Part shown: in pieces, positions 34,254 through 46,982 of the stretch
Layout: the number at the start of each line of letters is the position of its first letter
Numbering within the stretch: position 1 is the first letter of the stretch
DNA from: Pelecanus crispus
Lineage: Eukaryota > Chordata > Aves > Pelecaniformes > Pelecanidae
Assembly (NCBI RefSeq): GCF_030463565.1
Contig: NC_134651.1
Span: forward strand, 14,954,734-15,018,733
Direction: 5' to 3'
DNA length: 64,000 nucleotides
Notes under the pieces: model-generated
The model's input: the letters and a program-made list of their open reading frames with translations, nothing else
Databases searched by the model: none
Told to the model about the DNA's origin: nothing
Position numbers and translations under genes: made by a program

Positions 34254-34339
34254 ACAAACTGTAGCATCTGATGCTATTTCAGAGCAATGTCATGCCACAA
34301 ACTGTAGCATCTGATGCTCTTTCAGAGCAATGTCATGCC
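34254..34339. repeat. Perfectly adjacent 43-bp tandem duplication
   Basis: Two copies of a 43-base unit starting ACAAACTGTAGCATCTGATG (34254-34296 and 34297-34339) differ at one base, CTATTT versus CTCTTT. Confidence 0.95.
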
Positions 34340-34703
34340 AGCAACAGCAGCCTCACAGCCCTGATGCACCCCTATGAAGACTAGCAAGCCCAGCTTGTAG
34401 GCTGTCAGCTGGGTCCCACTGAACGAACCCCTTGCTAATTCATAGCGCTTGTGGGCAACCCAGTGGCATTTGAATGTTTTCCCGACAGATACCACTGTCC
34501 CTGGACCACCCAGATGAGGTCACGCACTCCCAGCCCACAGTAATAGCAATGACAGCCGGAGTCTCACTTTGTGCCAGGTTTGAAATGTCTTGAGGTAGTG
34601 GGGGCATGGACGAAGTTGGCGTGCCCACCCTCGTGGCTGGGGAAGCTGTCCCCATGTGGTGACCCACCAGTGCTCCCTGCTTGTCCCCACGCCTCGGCTG
34701 TAC

Positions 34704-34820
34704 CTTGCAGATTCGCAGCAGCTCACTCGGTTTTCTGCCCTTCACCCTCCGCGGGACCGCGCACAGAAGATGTGCGTGAACTGAGGCAAGACAGGTGCCC
34801 AGAGTAAATCCATACATTAA
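34704..34820 (-). pseudogene. ATP13A4: Possible eroded ATP13A4-like exon 24
   Basis: LMYGFTLGTCLASVHAHLLC and KGRKPSELL can be aligned loosely with the family segment that contains HAYPKL, in the right place and strand. The match is weak and the acceptor is unclear. Confidence 0.4.
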
Positions 34821-35277
34821 TTTCCTTCGCTGTTTTTCTTTTCATGGATTAAAATTTTAGAGGATTCATCACATAACTGGTGATACACAATGGTAATTCT
34901 TCCTTAACTACCCTCCTTCATCTGCCTGAGACTCCTTTTTCAAGATTTCTCCAGCTGAGAGAGGCAGCTGCTCTCCCAAAGCCCCTGTTTTACAGCAAGT
35001 CCTGCTCCTGGGCCTCCACCACCCAGCTAGGCAGGACTTGCCCCCCCTTCTATTTCCCTTTCTTCTTTTGGAAAAGATGAAGTTTTATCACTGGGCTTTT
35101 CCCCTGATTCTGGGGGTCCCTACCACCAAGCTACCCCCTGCCAGTAATTATCCAGCTTTTCACATCTTTGTTATTCCTTGAAGCCCTGTATGCCTTTTCT
35201 TCCCTGCCAAGTAGTACCACTAAAGATAAAAACCTATGGTGAGCATAGCGCACTGATAAAAGATGGGCATGAAACAC

Positions 35278-35373
35278 CCAAAACACCAGAGCAGTACCAA
35301 CAAACTGAATCAGGCCATGAAGGGTCAGGTATTTAACACAGCAAAGGAAGCAGCCAAAGCAGCTCGACCTTCC
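35278..35373 (-). pseudogene. ATP13A4: ATP13A4-like exon 23, one-base deletion
   Basis: Begins EGRAALAASFAV in one frame and continues KYLTLHGLIQFVGTALVFW in another; one base is missing at about 35333-35335. Without the fix the frame stops within a few codons. Fifth membrane segment. Confidence 0.87.
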
Positions 35374-36131
35374 CTGCTCAGAACACAAAACAAAGCTAAA
35401 AACCCCACTTACAGCTACACTACTGCGGTTTTAGTGCTACAGGCAGTTTCTGCTTCTAAGGAGGGTAACTCCTTTTTTTAGGATCTTTAAGAAGAATAGA
35501 AAACAGTTCAAATTCCATATACAAGTATTTTGGCCTTAAGATACTGCAGAGCCACTTAAGTACCCTTCATCTGCAGTGTTTTTTTTTCTTTGGTTTTATT
35601 CTGCAGCCACAATTTTTATACCTGGATTAAGCTGCTCTTTCTTTTTCATTACTAATTTGCTCAACAGCTCTGGGAATCAAGCGCATTTCTACGCAAACAG
35701 GTAATTGTCTTTGCATAAATTCAGTTAAATGGCATTATTACTGGCTGTTCCATGGCTGTGTGCAGCATATGGATATCAATATTTTAAAGTGATATGACAC
35801 ACGAATGACATGAATGACAAGCAAATCTATTCTGTGGTCACTGTTATACCTGCCCTTTCATGTGACTCCCCTGCTGTACCTGTTGCAAGAATATCAGCCA
35901 CCATGGGCAATGCTCTCCTAAAACCACAAAAAAACCTCCCATCACTGGTATTTGAGGATCAAAACCAATTCAAAAACCCTTCTGCTGTATTTTATATAGT
36001 TACTGAGGAATTAGGTTTGGTTTAGCAGCATCCTTGAGGGTAGGGCCTGCCCACTCGCGACCCCACACGCTGAGCTCAGAGCAGGCAGCAGCACACTGGG
36101 ACAGCACCAGGGCAGCACCCAGCAGACTCAC

Positions 36132-36241
36132 CTGATCAGCGCTGGCACACGCTGGATGTTGGGGATTTGGGAGGTGAAAGGTGAGGCCATGGATGCCTCC
36201 TGCTCTGACAGTGATATCCCTGCATGGGCCATTTTCAAAGC
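36132..36241 (-). pseudogene. ATP13A4: ATP13A4-like exon 22, intact block
   Basis: Encodes [20 protein letters not shown] then [16 protein letters not shown]. Acceptor TTTCAG, donor GTGAGT. Strongly conserved P-domain end. Confidence 0.9.
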
Positions 36242-36684
36242 CTGAAATCCACAGGAGTAAGAAGATGGAGAGACATCCACCCACCCCTCCCACCCCGTGC
36301 AGTATGTTTACTGGTGCTTTACAAGTTTTGCTTCAAGTGTCCTTTGTAATTGATCTTCCTCTATTCTGTGGTCCAGCTGATCTCATTTTCCAGATATCTT
36401 CCCTTCCCTGGAGCTTAAATATTTATTTTGTTCATTTAATCCCACTATACCTATTTACAATCCTTTGAACTACCCTGTATGCTGTTTGCCTCACCGGAGT
36501 TTGTGCATACCTTGCCTGTTAAACAGTCTCCCAAAGTATTTAAATTACCATTTTATCCTCTTTCTATTCCTTTCAATCTCCTGTTCATATTTATTTTATT
36601 GCAGTCTTATGAGCTCCTTGTCACCTGGCCTTGTCACCTCTGGTTTAGTGCTCAGGTGTAGGCTACGGACAACTTTTACAAAGC

Positions 36685-36765
36685 AAGCTAATGCATTATT
36701 ATAAAATTATATTATGATAACATTTATTATAATAATATAATAGAGACTATAATAATTATTTTTAT
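36685..36765. repeat. AT-rich low-complexity tract
   Basis: About 80 bases of TTATAAT-type sequence in a pseudogene intron, with no other signal. Confidence 0.7.
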
Positions 36766-37063
36766 GGCTAAGACCCTCAAATTTACAATTGTCAATTTGA
36801 ACAAACGTGTAAGGAAAAGTCCCTTGCCCCTATTTCTGGGGGGAAAAAATCAAAATAGTAATCCTCTGTTATTGTGTATGTTAGTATAAAAAACAAAAAA
36901 AGCATGTAGATAGCATTTTACAGTGACAACACTGACCGAGTGTACCCATGGGCTAATTTGGGAAATGCTAGTGACAAGTGGTGTTGGGTAGCCCCTTGTC
37001 ACAGCACTCCTTAGGTTGGAAGAGATGAAATCCAACAAGAACGGGAGATGAGCTCCTACGTAC

Positions 37064-37106
37064 CCCGCAGTCATTGGCGCCATCACCACACATACCCCCC
37101 TAGTAA
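37064..37106 (-). pseudogene. ATP13A4: ATP13A4-like exon 21 (GDGAND hinge), in-frame TAG
   Basis: Reads Y, TAG (37100-37102), then GGMCGDGANDCG. The hinge motif is intact, but the stop replaces the second Tyr of the YYVG seen in relatives. Acceptor CATCAG, donor GTACGT. Confidence 0.86.
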
Positions 37107-38430
37107 CTGATGGAGGAAGAAGGAAGACACATAAACCTTGCACGTAGCTGTTTGATCCCGTGGTGGAGCACCTGTTGGCTTAGCACTTGCAGGTACATCA
37201 GATCAGGGGCCTCATGGTGGCCCTGGAGAAGGCGGTGGCTGTTTCCAGAGGACAAGCTGTATATGGGGAGAGGTTGGGGCAGAGCGTACAGAGCAAAACA
37301 GACACAGGAATTGCTGAAATAATACAGCAGCTCCCAAACCACAACACATGAAGTTCCTCTGAGAGGGCAGGAAAGTTCAGCCCTAGAAGAAGCACTACAT
37401 AACCAATAATTAACTGGGTTTTTTTCAGAAAGGTATCACGTCTTGTTTATGCCTAGCATCCATAGTTAGCGTGAGTCCTGTTTGGGGAGGAAACATTCCT
37501 TTTGGGGGACCTGAAGGACCATGTTTGGGGTCAGACTCCCAAATGCACCAGGTTGTTTTCAGCTTTGCTAAAGCTGCAGCCAGGACAGCACCAGCAGCTG
37601 TGTGGGAGTTGCTGGGGGGGGCTATTTGTATATGTGGGGGTCTGCCTCTGTATTTTTATCTCAGCCTCATTTAATGCTGCCTTCTGTACTGCACCCTGAT
37701 GGGTGCCTGACACTTGTAAAACCCTCTAATCCCATCTCCTGAACCCTACCATGGGTTTGCTACCCTTAGAGTTCAGGTTTCCTCTAACATGAGATTTATG
37801 CTGCTCTGTTTTCTGCCTTGCCTGCTCTGTAGGAGGTGCTGGGAAGCCAGCGATCACCACGTGCACTGCAGCAGCCTTTAGAGCAGCAAGGAGTTATAAG
37901 TGTTTCCCAAGTGCTGAACAGATGGTTGATGACAGCAGCAATAACACTGCTTGGCTTGAGGTTTCTCCTACCTGAAAATCTGGCCAGAGAGTATAAAATC
38001 CAAAAATCTGTCCCAGTGCCAGCTATTTTATGAACTGGGTGACAGGAGTTGAAGACTTCTGCTGCTAGATGTGGGTATTGCATGTTCCTGATGCCCCTGC
38101 TGAGCAGAGGCCGTTGTCAGCTATGGTAGTGGTACATGGGAATGGGATTGATGTTTTTAATTAAACTGAAATTGGGAAGGTGACCATGCATTAACTCCAC
38201 TGCACAGCTGCTCGTAGCACCACAGCCACCCCTGTCATTTGAGGCCTTAGAAGATGCTGAAAGCAAGCTGTTTGGGTTAAACTCGAGGCATGGTGGGAGG
38301 CTGCCCAGAATTGTCAAAATGTGAAGTGACAACACTACAGCTGCTGACAGAAACTTTCTCCAGCTGGAACACCACTGCCACTTAACAAAACAGGGAGGGC
38401 AGGTAAGTTCTTTGTTTCCTCTGAACTTAC

Positions 38431-38553
38431 TTTTGCCAGCAAGTTGTAGAAGTGCATTACAATACCCTGACAGGACTTTCCATTCATTGCAACATGGTAG
38501 CTGCAGATTTCTCCTTCCAAGGTGATCTCTTCCTTGGTATTAGCGCATACCTC
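38431..38553 (-). pseudogene. ATP13A4: ATP13A4-like exon 19
   Basis: Encodes EITLEGEICSYHVAMNGKSC and MHFYNLLAK. Acceptor TTCTAG, donor GTAAGT. The phase at its 5' end does not match exon 18; a small exon may be missing between them. Confidence 0.82.
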
Positions 38554-39174
38554 CTAGAAATAAGACAGCATTTATTCTCAGACTGAGGTCATGACATGCC
38601 ATTTCACTCCACATTGTCAGCCTCCCACCAGGCAACCAGGGACACAGCTTTCTGCAGCATCCTTTTGTAAAACTGTACACCTGGCAGTACTTGATTTTCT
38701 AGCTGTGTTTCCACACATAACTAATCCCTGTTAGCCACAGGCTGCTAGTTTAGACACTGAAGTTTTGTCCAGCAAATAGTAACACAGACTAGTATGTATA
38801 ATTGCATTAATTCTGCACACTTCAAGTGTGATTGAAGTGGCCACTGCATCTGCAGAGCCATGCCAGTTATTCGTGTAGTTATTTTGCCCTGAGCAAAGAG
38901 CCATTGTATTAATTATTTCTCCCTAATAGGTTCATGGTCCATACCACACCTCCATATACCCGGGGGTAGATACAAACTAGCCCCCAGGTTTCCTCTGTTC
39001 CTCGGAGCTACTTACAAATCCTTAGCAAGGAGCCCAGGCCTAAGGAGCCTGGATGTTAGATATCAATTAGACATTAAAAGCTTTGTTAACTCCCCCGGCA
39101 CCTGAAAGCAACCATCCCTGGCTGTGCTTACACGGGGAGCAGCTGTGTTTGCTTTGCTGTCTTCTGTCACTCAC

Positions 39175-39295
39175 CAAGCAATGGAAACTGGAGTGGAGCC
39201 CTCTGGTCTGTTTGCTTCGACGAGGATGACTTCGCTGCCCGTGTGAATCATACCCACATTCCTGGCCACTGTGACACCTGTCTGCAGGTTGTCCC
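39175..39295 (-). pseudogene. ATP13A4: ATP13A4-like exon 18
   Basis: Encodes GDNLQTGVTVARNVGMIHTG and EVILVEANRPEGSTPVSIA. Its acceptor CCTTGCAG is only about 18 bases from the end of exon 17, far too short for an intron. Confidence 0.86.
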
Positions 39296-39312
39296 CTGCA
39301 AGGATAGTGGAG

Positions 39313-39388
39313 AGGCTTCATCTCCTGCTTCAGGCAGTTCTCCATCACCAGGAGGCTCAGGAACGCCAGCCCAGACTCTGCCTCCTCT
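39313..39388 (-). pseudogene. ATP13A4: ATP13A4-like exon 17, 3' part deleted
   Basis: Reads EEAESGLAFLSLLVMENCLK and QEMKP, then stops matching. The next 17 residues expected in the family (through the Thr of TGD) are missing, together with a donor site; the acceptor of the next exon follows almost directly. Confidence 0.85.
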
Positions 39389-39970
39389 CTTGGAGCAAGG
39401 ACAGAAACACATGTGCTGTTTCCCATGGACAGCACAGAGAGCAAGACTCTCCCTGCAGTTTTTGTTCAATGGGAAAGGCATGCTCAGTGGGAAACAACTG
39501 CTACGAGTTCAAGACAAGCAGCGCTCAACAAGCGCCACCATTTCTGCAGCTTCAGCCAAGCTGCTGATCCACTACATTGCTGTCTCCAGGAAGGAGCAAT
39601 TCAGCAGAGATGTGTGTGCAGAGAGAGGTATAGGGATTTGCAGGAACTGGCTGGCTGAAACCCACAGATTATGGCATACAGAATTTCTATTGCAGTCCCA
39701 ATCCATTGCCATGTAGAAGCACAATAACCAGCTTTTATTACGCTTTGATAACAGATTCTGAAATTCAGCTCAGTGAGCCTTGCAAGAGCTCACTGTAAAG
39801 CAGGCAATTAACAGTGTAATCAGCATCTGCTGAGAGGAAGGTGTTACATGGTACAGCTTCCCAATAGGCTTCCTTTGGCAGGAGGGGAGGGGAAGGTTTG
39901 GGGCAGGTCGTAACAAATCGATAGGAAAGCAACCCCACAGCGATACCGGCGGCTCATCAGCACGCCTTAC

Positions 39971-40088
39971 CTCTCTAGGTTGCTCACGTATACATCCTTT
40001 CCTAGGTTTAGCACTTCATGGTCCAGGGCAGTGACTCTGAAGCCTTGGTTTGTGTACATCTTAAGCTCCTTTAAGAAATTAGCTGGGA
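39971..40088 (-). pseudogene. ATP13A4: ATP13A4-like exon 16, intact block
   Basis: Encodes PANFLKELKMYTNQGFRVTA and ends VSNLE. Acceptor AAACAG, donor GTAAGG; in phase with exons 15 and 17. Confidence 0.86.
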
Positions 40089-41516
40089 CTGTTTACAGGA
40101 AAAAAGTTTCATAGTTAGAATATTCCATCCTTGCTGCTTGCCTTTCTAGGGTTAAATGGCTGTCCTTTAAACCACTTTATAGCCTTAGTTACAGCACTGT
40201 GGCCTCTCATAGAAGTCAGCTGTTTTGTGCCAAGGCTGTGTCACTGACTGTTCAAATAAGCAATCTATGCATCTGTTTTATACTTTTAAAATGCATGATA
40301 AAGTAGAGGTAGATAAGATGATTACTGGGCAGAGGACAAATGACTGACTGCATAATTCTGTCCTAAGCTTTACTGCATACATGCTGAATGACTGAGGAAA
40401 TTGATTTTATATTTATGCCTTAATGTGCGAATTCTCCAAAATCCTAATTTTTCAATTCTCTGATCATTCCTGTGACTCGAAAAGCAAAGAATTCCTTTTA
40501 ACTTTGCGGTATTTTGTACTTACTACATACTGCAATCACAGCTTTACAGTGCAGTACCTAATTACTCATTAAGCTTTAATCAATATAGAAACAATCAAGA
40601 CAGGATAAGACGAGCAATTTAGAACCCTGAGAAAGTGGAACATAATTTTGAAGACATTTTTCTTGCTTATGTTGACTTGTTTGGAGGTTTGCGTCATTAG
40701 ATCTTAGATGGTTCAAAACTATATCTTTCCATTTTCCCTAAAAGCATTTTCACCTGGTTTTGGGTCAGTGCCATCTGAAATAACAAAACACAGAGCCACA
40801 GACCATTGGTACTGTGTTTGCTTGGCATCCTTTTGAAGTATTCAGTGAATGTGACCTGAGCTTCAAGTTTGCAGACAAATTTGATTATAAGCCTATAATA
40901 TTGTTCACATACAAAAAAGAAAAGCCTATGTTTACTTGCAGAGAGAGGACAGAAGTCTTGGCTCGGGTGTTAATACCAATTATCCTTAATAACAGTAATT
41001 TGCATATCCACAGCAAGTTTCCCATCACTGAGATTTAAAGCCCTTGCAGGCTGGGTCAGTAACTCAATGCTGAGTTTACAGGGCAATAAATTAGCAGGAA
41101 ATTTAAGAACTTGTACAGCGCATCACACTTGCTGTGACACATGCAATTACCATGATCCTACGTCTGCTCTGGGTATCTTGACATACCAGCATTATTTATG
41201 CACTGTATCTTCAGCTGATGCAAGTCAGCTAAGGGATGTATAGGGGCTGAACCTCAGGCTGTGCATCTCACTTGCTGTTGGGCTGTGTGCATCTTTAACT
41301 TACAAACAAGCAATGGAAACTTGTTTGTAGTATTAATTAATGACATTTAACAAGGCCAAGGCTTGCTTGTGGGAAGAGTCATACACATGCAGTTGCAGTG
41401 TGGCCAGTGGGAAGAGTGAGTGCTGAAAACCTTTTAGGATTAGAGCCCAAACATAAACTTCAGTTTGGATTAAGTCCAAATAAACACTCTAAAGTTGCCC
41501 TTTCCCAATTCTGTAC

Positions 41517-41673
41517 CAGTTCCTTGTCTACAAAAGCTGGACACTTTTTCTGATGCTCCTTTCATGTACAGGTCATTCTGTTCCTCTCTGATCTTCTGTG
41601 AAACAACAGACATCGTCTGCAGCCCAGAAGAAAATGGGAATTGATGTAGGATTGCTGTGCCTCCCATGGGAGC
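41517..41673 (-). pseudogene. ATP13A4: ATP13A4-like exon 15, intact block
   Basis: Encodes GTAILHQFPFSSGLQTMSVV and YMKGASEKVSSFC. The KGA of the nucleotide-binding site is kept (KGAS where KGAPE is usual). Acceptor CTCCAG, donor GTACAG. Confidence 0.86.
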
Positions 41674-44115
41674 CTGGAGAGGTCAGGAAAGTGAGCTGTT
41701 ATTTAAGTCATTGATTACACAAAGCAAATCTGTTCTGAACTTCAGCTCATTTGAGGCTTTTTTGCTAAGGTGATTTATTATTAATAAGAAATTATTTCCC
41801 TTTTGCTGCCTTCTGGCTATGGGATCAGATCACTGATTACAAGTTTAGGAACCACAGTCTCAAAAACTCTGTCTTCCCAGTGTACTTCCCAGGAACCTCA
41901 ATGTTTTTCTTTATATTTAACTGATTTTCCAGGCTTTGTCCCATTCTTTCTCTTGATAGCCACATATTAATGTGATATTCCCTTATCTACAGTCCTGGGA
42001 ACTAAAATTTGATGTGTTACAGTGACATTACCATGGAAACAGAGCAATCCTAGAAAGAAGATTGATTTTCTTGTTGCCACAGCACTGTCTTCCCGGTATT
42101 GCTAGCAGAAATCACACTCTTTCCACTGGGAGGATGCTGGCTGGTTCAACATTTGGACTGGAAACATAACAATTTTCAGCTGTCAAAACTTGGAGCTTCC
42201 TAAGTATTCTTTAAGAGGAGCGTGAAGAAAACACCACCATGCTTTGGGGTGATGCTGATAAATCTGCTAGTAGGGTTGCACAACCATTACCAGCAGGTCT
42301 CATGGACCCACGTCCATGCTTCTAGCTGTAATGCCTTGTCCTTACTCACATTGCCTCCTGCAGATGAACTCATGCTTTAGACATTTATTCTGTTTACACG
42401 GTTTCTCTGCATTAGTTTCCACTTAAACTGATTGTGTAGTTTCATTTTGCCAGGAGCTTTACAGGGTGAGGACTCAGAGAAGTCTGTATCTTTTATTAGC
42501 ACAAATAGTGGAGTTGGAAATGAGGGGCTTTTAAGGCACATGAAGTGCTTTAGATGCCACTTCAGAGCAGCATCTCCACTTTAATCAGAATTTGCTTTTC
42601 TGGTGCTATGCTTCCAGGGTGTTTTGGGGGAATATGCAACACAGTACCCAGAGCGGTTGAAAGGCATTTTGCAACTGCTAGCCCAGATAAACAAATAGTG
42701 CACATACTAGGAGTTTGCACATGCTGCAGGTTGAAAACACAGAATATTCATTCTCGGAAAGAACTGGACTTACACTGCTGGTCTAATGACGCAGGTGTGG
42801 AGAGCACTAGCCCCATCCTGAGCTGTGCTGGAGTCATCTATCTCCTGTATGAGGAAAAGTGTTATTTCTGATACTTTTTTTTTCTGGCTTCACACCTGTC
42901 CGTTAAAGCAGGGGCATGTTTCCCCCTTACTGTTGCACCCAGTTGCAGAAGTGTTTTATTATGATCTAGTAGGTCTTCCTATCCATCATCAGTGACAGCC
43001 TCCCTGCAGCCTTGTCCTCAGCAGAAGCCTACATGGCCCTGTGTCTTGTGACTTGATGAGAGTAAAAACCTGTATCAAATTGTGTGGTTTCTCTAAGCTC
43101 AAGTTCCACATAAATTTAATGCCATATCAACGATGAAGGGGAAGAGAGATTATTACCCTTATTTAGCTGGTTTTCTCTTCCAGTCTCCTGCTTTTAAAAG
43201 ACTCTCACTGATGTTCTGTGCAAAACAGGGAGGTAATTTTCAGCGTAGGATGCTTTTAGCCCTCCAGCTCTGTTACTTTACATGCTGCCAAGGCTCATTC
43301 ACCCTCAGTTCCCTTCCGCTGTCATGTGGCTCTGCTGCTACCTGCTCTTTCACAAGAGTGAGCACCAGCCTGATGCCTTCCTGCAGTGCTGCTGAAAGAG
43401 CTGCCATCTGTTTGACTTATTGATTAATCTCTCTTGAGCAAAAAGTTGAAGGAGAAAAGATGATGAGGCAGTTAACTGCAAAGACCCAGAACCCCTCCAG
43501 GCTAGGACGTGGCAGGGAGAAGAGCAGCCCCTTTCCATCTCATGCCTCCTCACATCCCACTCCCACCCAAGGAACTCTCCGTCCCCATGGATGAGCCCTG
43601 AGGCTTAATCTCTCGCCACCTCCCCAGGTCTCTCTGAGACTTGCTGTTCACTCAGCTGGAGGCTCCAGCCTTGGTTTCACCATAGGGGTGTCCCTTTGCT
43701 AATCAGAGATAACAGCCTTTAGCATAAGGGCATAAAAACCTGCCTCTGCGTTTCCTTGGTTGACTTGTGGTCTGTGCACCACGTGGCCAACAGCGTGGTC
43801 TGATCCCCTGCTTCCAGCAAGCAGCAATCAGGCTCCCCCTCTGCTTCCTTACACTCCGGTGTTTCCAAATCAAATTAAGAGAGCAAATGCAGACAGCCCA
43901 AGGAAAATGATTGCTGGACTATCAAAAGGCAGCCGCAGTGCTGCAGATCTGCCATGCAGTTAGTAGAAATAACAGAGCAAATTCCAGCTGCTGTGACCAG
44001 TACTGCAAAGGAGTTTCCCCTACAGACATGTATTTGAGCTTGACTTGTGAGTAAACCCCCATAGAGTGCGTTGAGGGTGTCTGTGTTTTGGATGTGTGCA
44101 GAGGATGCGAGTCAC

Positions 44116-44265
44116 ATTGCCCAGTGTGTGCCCTCAAACATTTTCAGGTCCAGCAGATCTCCCTGAATCTTCTTGTCCAAAACCACCAGTGAATGACAGC
44201 TCACCATAGCTCCACACACAGGTCCCCAGGGCAGAGGAGCGCTGGATGGGAACTTACGGATTTTT
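44116..44265 (-). pseudogene. ATP13A4: ATP13A4-like exon 13
   Basis: Encodes APLPWGPVCGAMVSCHSLVV and GDLLDLKMFEGTHW, part of the nucleotide-binding domain. The start (KIRKFPSS) is shorter than in relatives and its phase does not match exon 12, so a frameshift or a lost small exon is likely. Confidence 0.82.
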
Positions 44266-46930
44266 CTGAAACCTGATTAAAAGCAGAAGGTTAGTGGGAC
44301 CACTTATAGGAGGGATGCAGAGACACAAGTCCTCAGTTACTGCATACAGGTGCTGCTCTGCTGTATTCAGTGGAGCTGAGCCAAATCACTGCAAGCAACG
44401 CGCTGTCCTACCCATCCTTCTGATTAACAGGTCAGATGCATTCAGGAGGCCAAAGAGTACCCAATAATTAATTGGCACGAGTTCAACTCGATGTGAAGTA
44501 ACGGAGACAGTAAAACACTCAGAGAGGCTGGCACAGGCACAGGCATCCTGCTTGGCAATTGCTGTTTGGTATTAGATGAAGCAGAGAAGACACTATCAGA
44601 GAGGAAACAACTTGCAGCAGGGATCTCAAAGAAGTTTGGCAATGTGCCCTAGGAGAAGATTTGTGAAGCTGCAGTATGGAAAGGGGGTGCATCTGCTCAG
44701 GCTGGTGCTCTGCACCCACTGGGCTGGATAAGCACCATCAGCCTGCTCTCAGCACCCTTGGGAGTGATGTGGGAGAGCCACGAGGAGCCCAGCCTTCACT
44801 TCCAGCTGTAGCTTTTACATCTGCATAGCCACAGACACCAGATACTTGTCCCTCACACCTTGGTTTTAAAAATGGGTAAGTTGGTTGACTCCTATTGAGT
44901 TACACTGAGGCATGCTGTCAAAGATTCATGCCCCAATTTCTTTCTGTGGAAAGCCTTGAGGTTTATTCCCTCCTTGGCCCCGCAGTACAGGCTGAACAGA
45001 TGCAAGGCTAGGCTGGGTGAAGGCTCTACAATTTCATCATGGAAGTTATTTCTCAGCATCCTCTCTTCACACACACACATTTTTCCCCTCTAAGAAACTG
45101 GCTGGCTGACAGGTTGTGTTTGTCAGACCACAACACAGCCCATTACTCTTTAGGCTGGCATGTTAAAGAGAAATATAAACAGATTTTATTTACCTTTGAT
45201 CACCACCAGCATCCCCTGTTACTAACACAGGCACAGTGAAATGCATCTGGAAGCGAGCAGCATGACAGCTCGCAGCTCTATTAAAAGGAACAATGAATCC
45301 AGGGCCTGTTGTCCCTTTGGGCCATCCAAGTCTGTTCTGTTTCCAGCAAATTATACCTTGTTCTGAGCCTGGTCATAATTGGCTTATTAATTAATTAATA
45401 CTTGAGAGATGCTGTGAGACTGCTAAATACCACATAAAACCAGCAAACATTTATATCTCATTAAATATACAATAGGATATTTTGCAAGTTGAATGAAATT
45501 CCTTTACTGTCATTGCCTTGCAGTATTCAGCTTAGCTGACAGCTAGTCTTGTAACATATTTAAAAATGTGAACATTTAAGAAAAAGTAATTATGCAAATA
45601 GGCTAATGAGATCAATGCAGGCAGCAATAGCTCCTCCTTGCGTTTTGGCAAGCCACCAGCACTGCTTCCCAGCTGGCTGCAGATTGGAGATGTCTGCAGA
45701 GACAGCCTTACGTTTTGGTACCTTGCAGAGGTTTTTTTATTACGTGAATTTATTCTGATATATAGATCCAGTTTTGTTCTGCTGCTCATGTGAGCAGACA
45801 CTACCTGCAAGGCTACCTTGACGGAAATCATTCTGGCACTACCACGAGCTGTCTGCCTTTGGTGGGCTCCAAGCCCGTTCAAAGTGCACCTATTCAGCGT
45901 GGCCTCCCTGCTGCACTGGAGAGGGCCAAGAAAAGACTGTTGTATGCGCCTGCGGTTTGGTCCCACTGGAAGAATATTTTATTGGTTGACACTTACTAAT
46001 CTCTTCTCATTAATTTGGAACGGATAGTAATTTTCTTTCTGTCCTTTGAGGAAGTATCGGGAATGTGATTTTTCTCCTCTCACAATAAATTCATCCTTTC
46101 ATTCATTATGGCATGATTATCTCTGTGGTGTTGAAGTATCTGATATATTAACAACTACTAATGAAACCTGGGAGTTGATATGGGGTGTGTGATTTGTCCT
46201 GGCCCCTGCTAAAGATTAATATGTTGAGTTTGGCATAATATGAACTGCTGAGCTGAAGTCTGTGATTGTATTACAGTAATATGAATTAAATAGTATAATT
46301 CTGGATATAGTCAAGTTTATTGTTTACATAGTGGTGATTTCTTGAGGATTTCAATGGTCTTTCAGCTTGGAATTGAGATGGAGCTTGCCATGGGTTTGAG
46401 GGAGCTTTGCAGGTCTGATCTGTGGTCTCACAGATTTTTTTTTTCATGGCATTTACAGAGGGTAGGTGAGATTTGACAGGCACCAACGTAGTGGCAACAC
46501 TTAATTTCAACAGAAGGAGCATTATCCTAACATTTAAATGATGAAAGGTTTATTGACTAGATTAAGAATATTTATTGAACTGTGCTGAGAATGACATAAT
46601 TGAAAAGCTCTGTACATATTCTCCAAATCCCTGCAGGGTAATTAAAAGCACTCATGCTGCTGCTGACTTCTGTTTGCCTTGAATTAGCAGCGACCTTTAC
46701 AGCTATGCCTGCCACAGCAGTGCCCAGATGCTCTCCTCGGAGGGAAGGAGCTGAGTAGGGAGCAGGGACACCCATTGCATTCCGCCTCCCCAAATGCACC
46801 TGACCACCTCTTGCTGCATGCTATTTGCTGTCTCTCTGTATCCTATGCAACTTGCCTCCCTCCTAACTAGGCATTTGGGCAGTAGGTTCACACTGGAGAT
46901 TAGTTCTTGCTAAATTAAATCCTTCCTTAC

Positions 46931-46982
46931 CAGAAGGGATGATGCCCCACAGGTCCAGTCCATCTTCTGTCAATGTGCCCAT
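46931..46982 (-). pseudogene. ATP13A4: ATP13A4-like exon 12, catalytic Thr changed to Met
   Basis: Reads MGTLTEDGLDLWGIIPS. Joined to exon 11 it gives DKMGTLTED: the Thr of the otherwise invariant DKTGT motif is ATG. The exon ends in phase 1, one base out of step with exon 13. Confidence 0.87.

Noticed and set aside
37141-37245. Possible relic of exon 20 (FARMSP region)
   Set aside because: A stretch reading TAFSRATMRPLI is only faintly similar and ends in a stop; not enough to call.
43630-43715. Possible ATP13A4-like exon 14 with MVKP on the minus strand
   Set aside because: Only four residues recall the family, the frame stops soon after and the donor is unclear.
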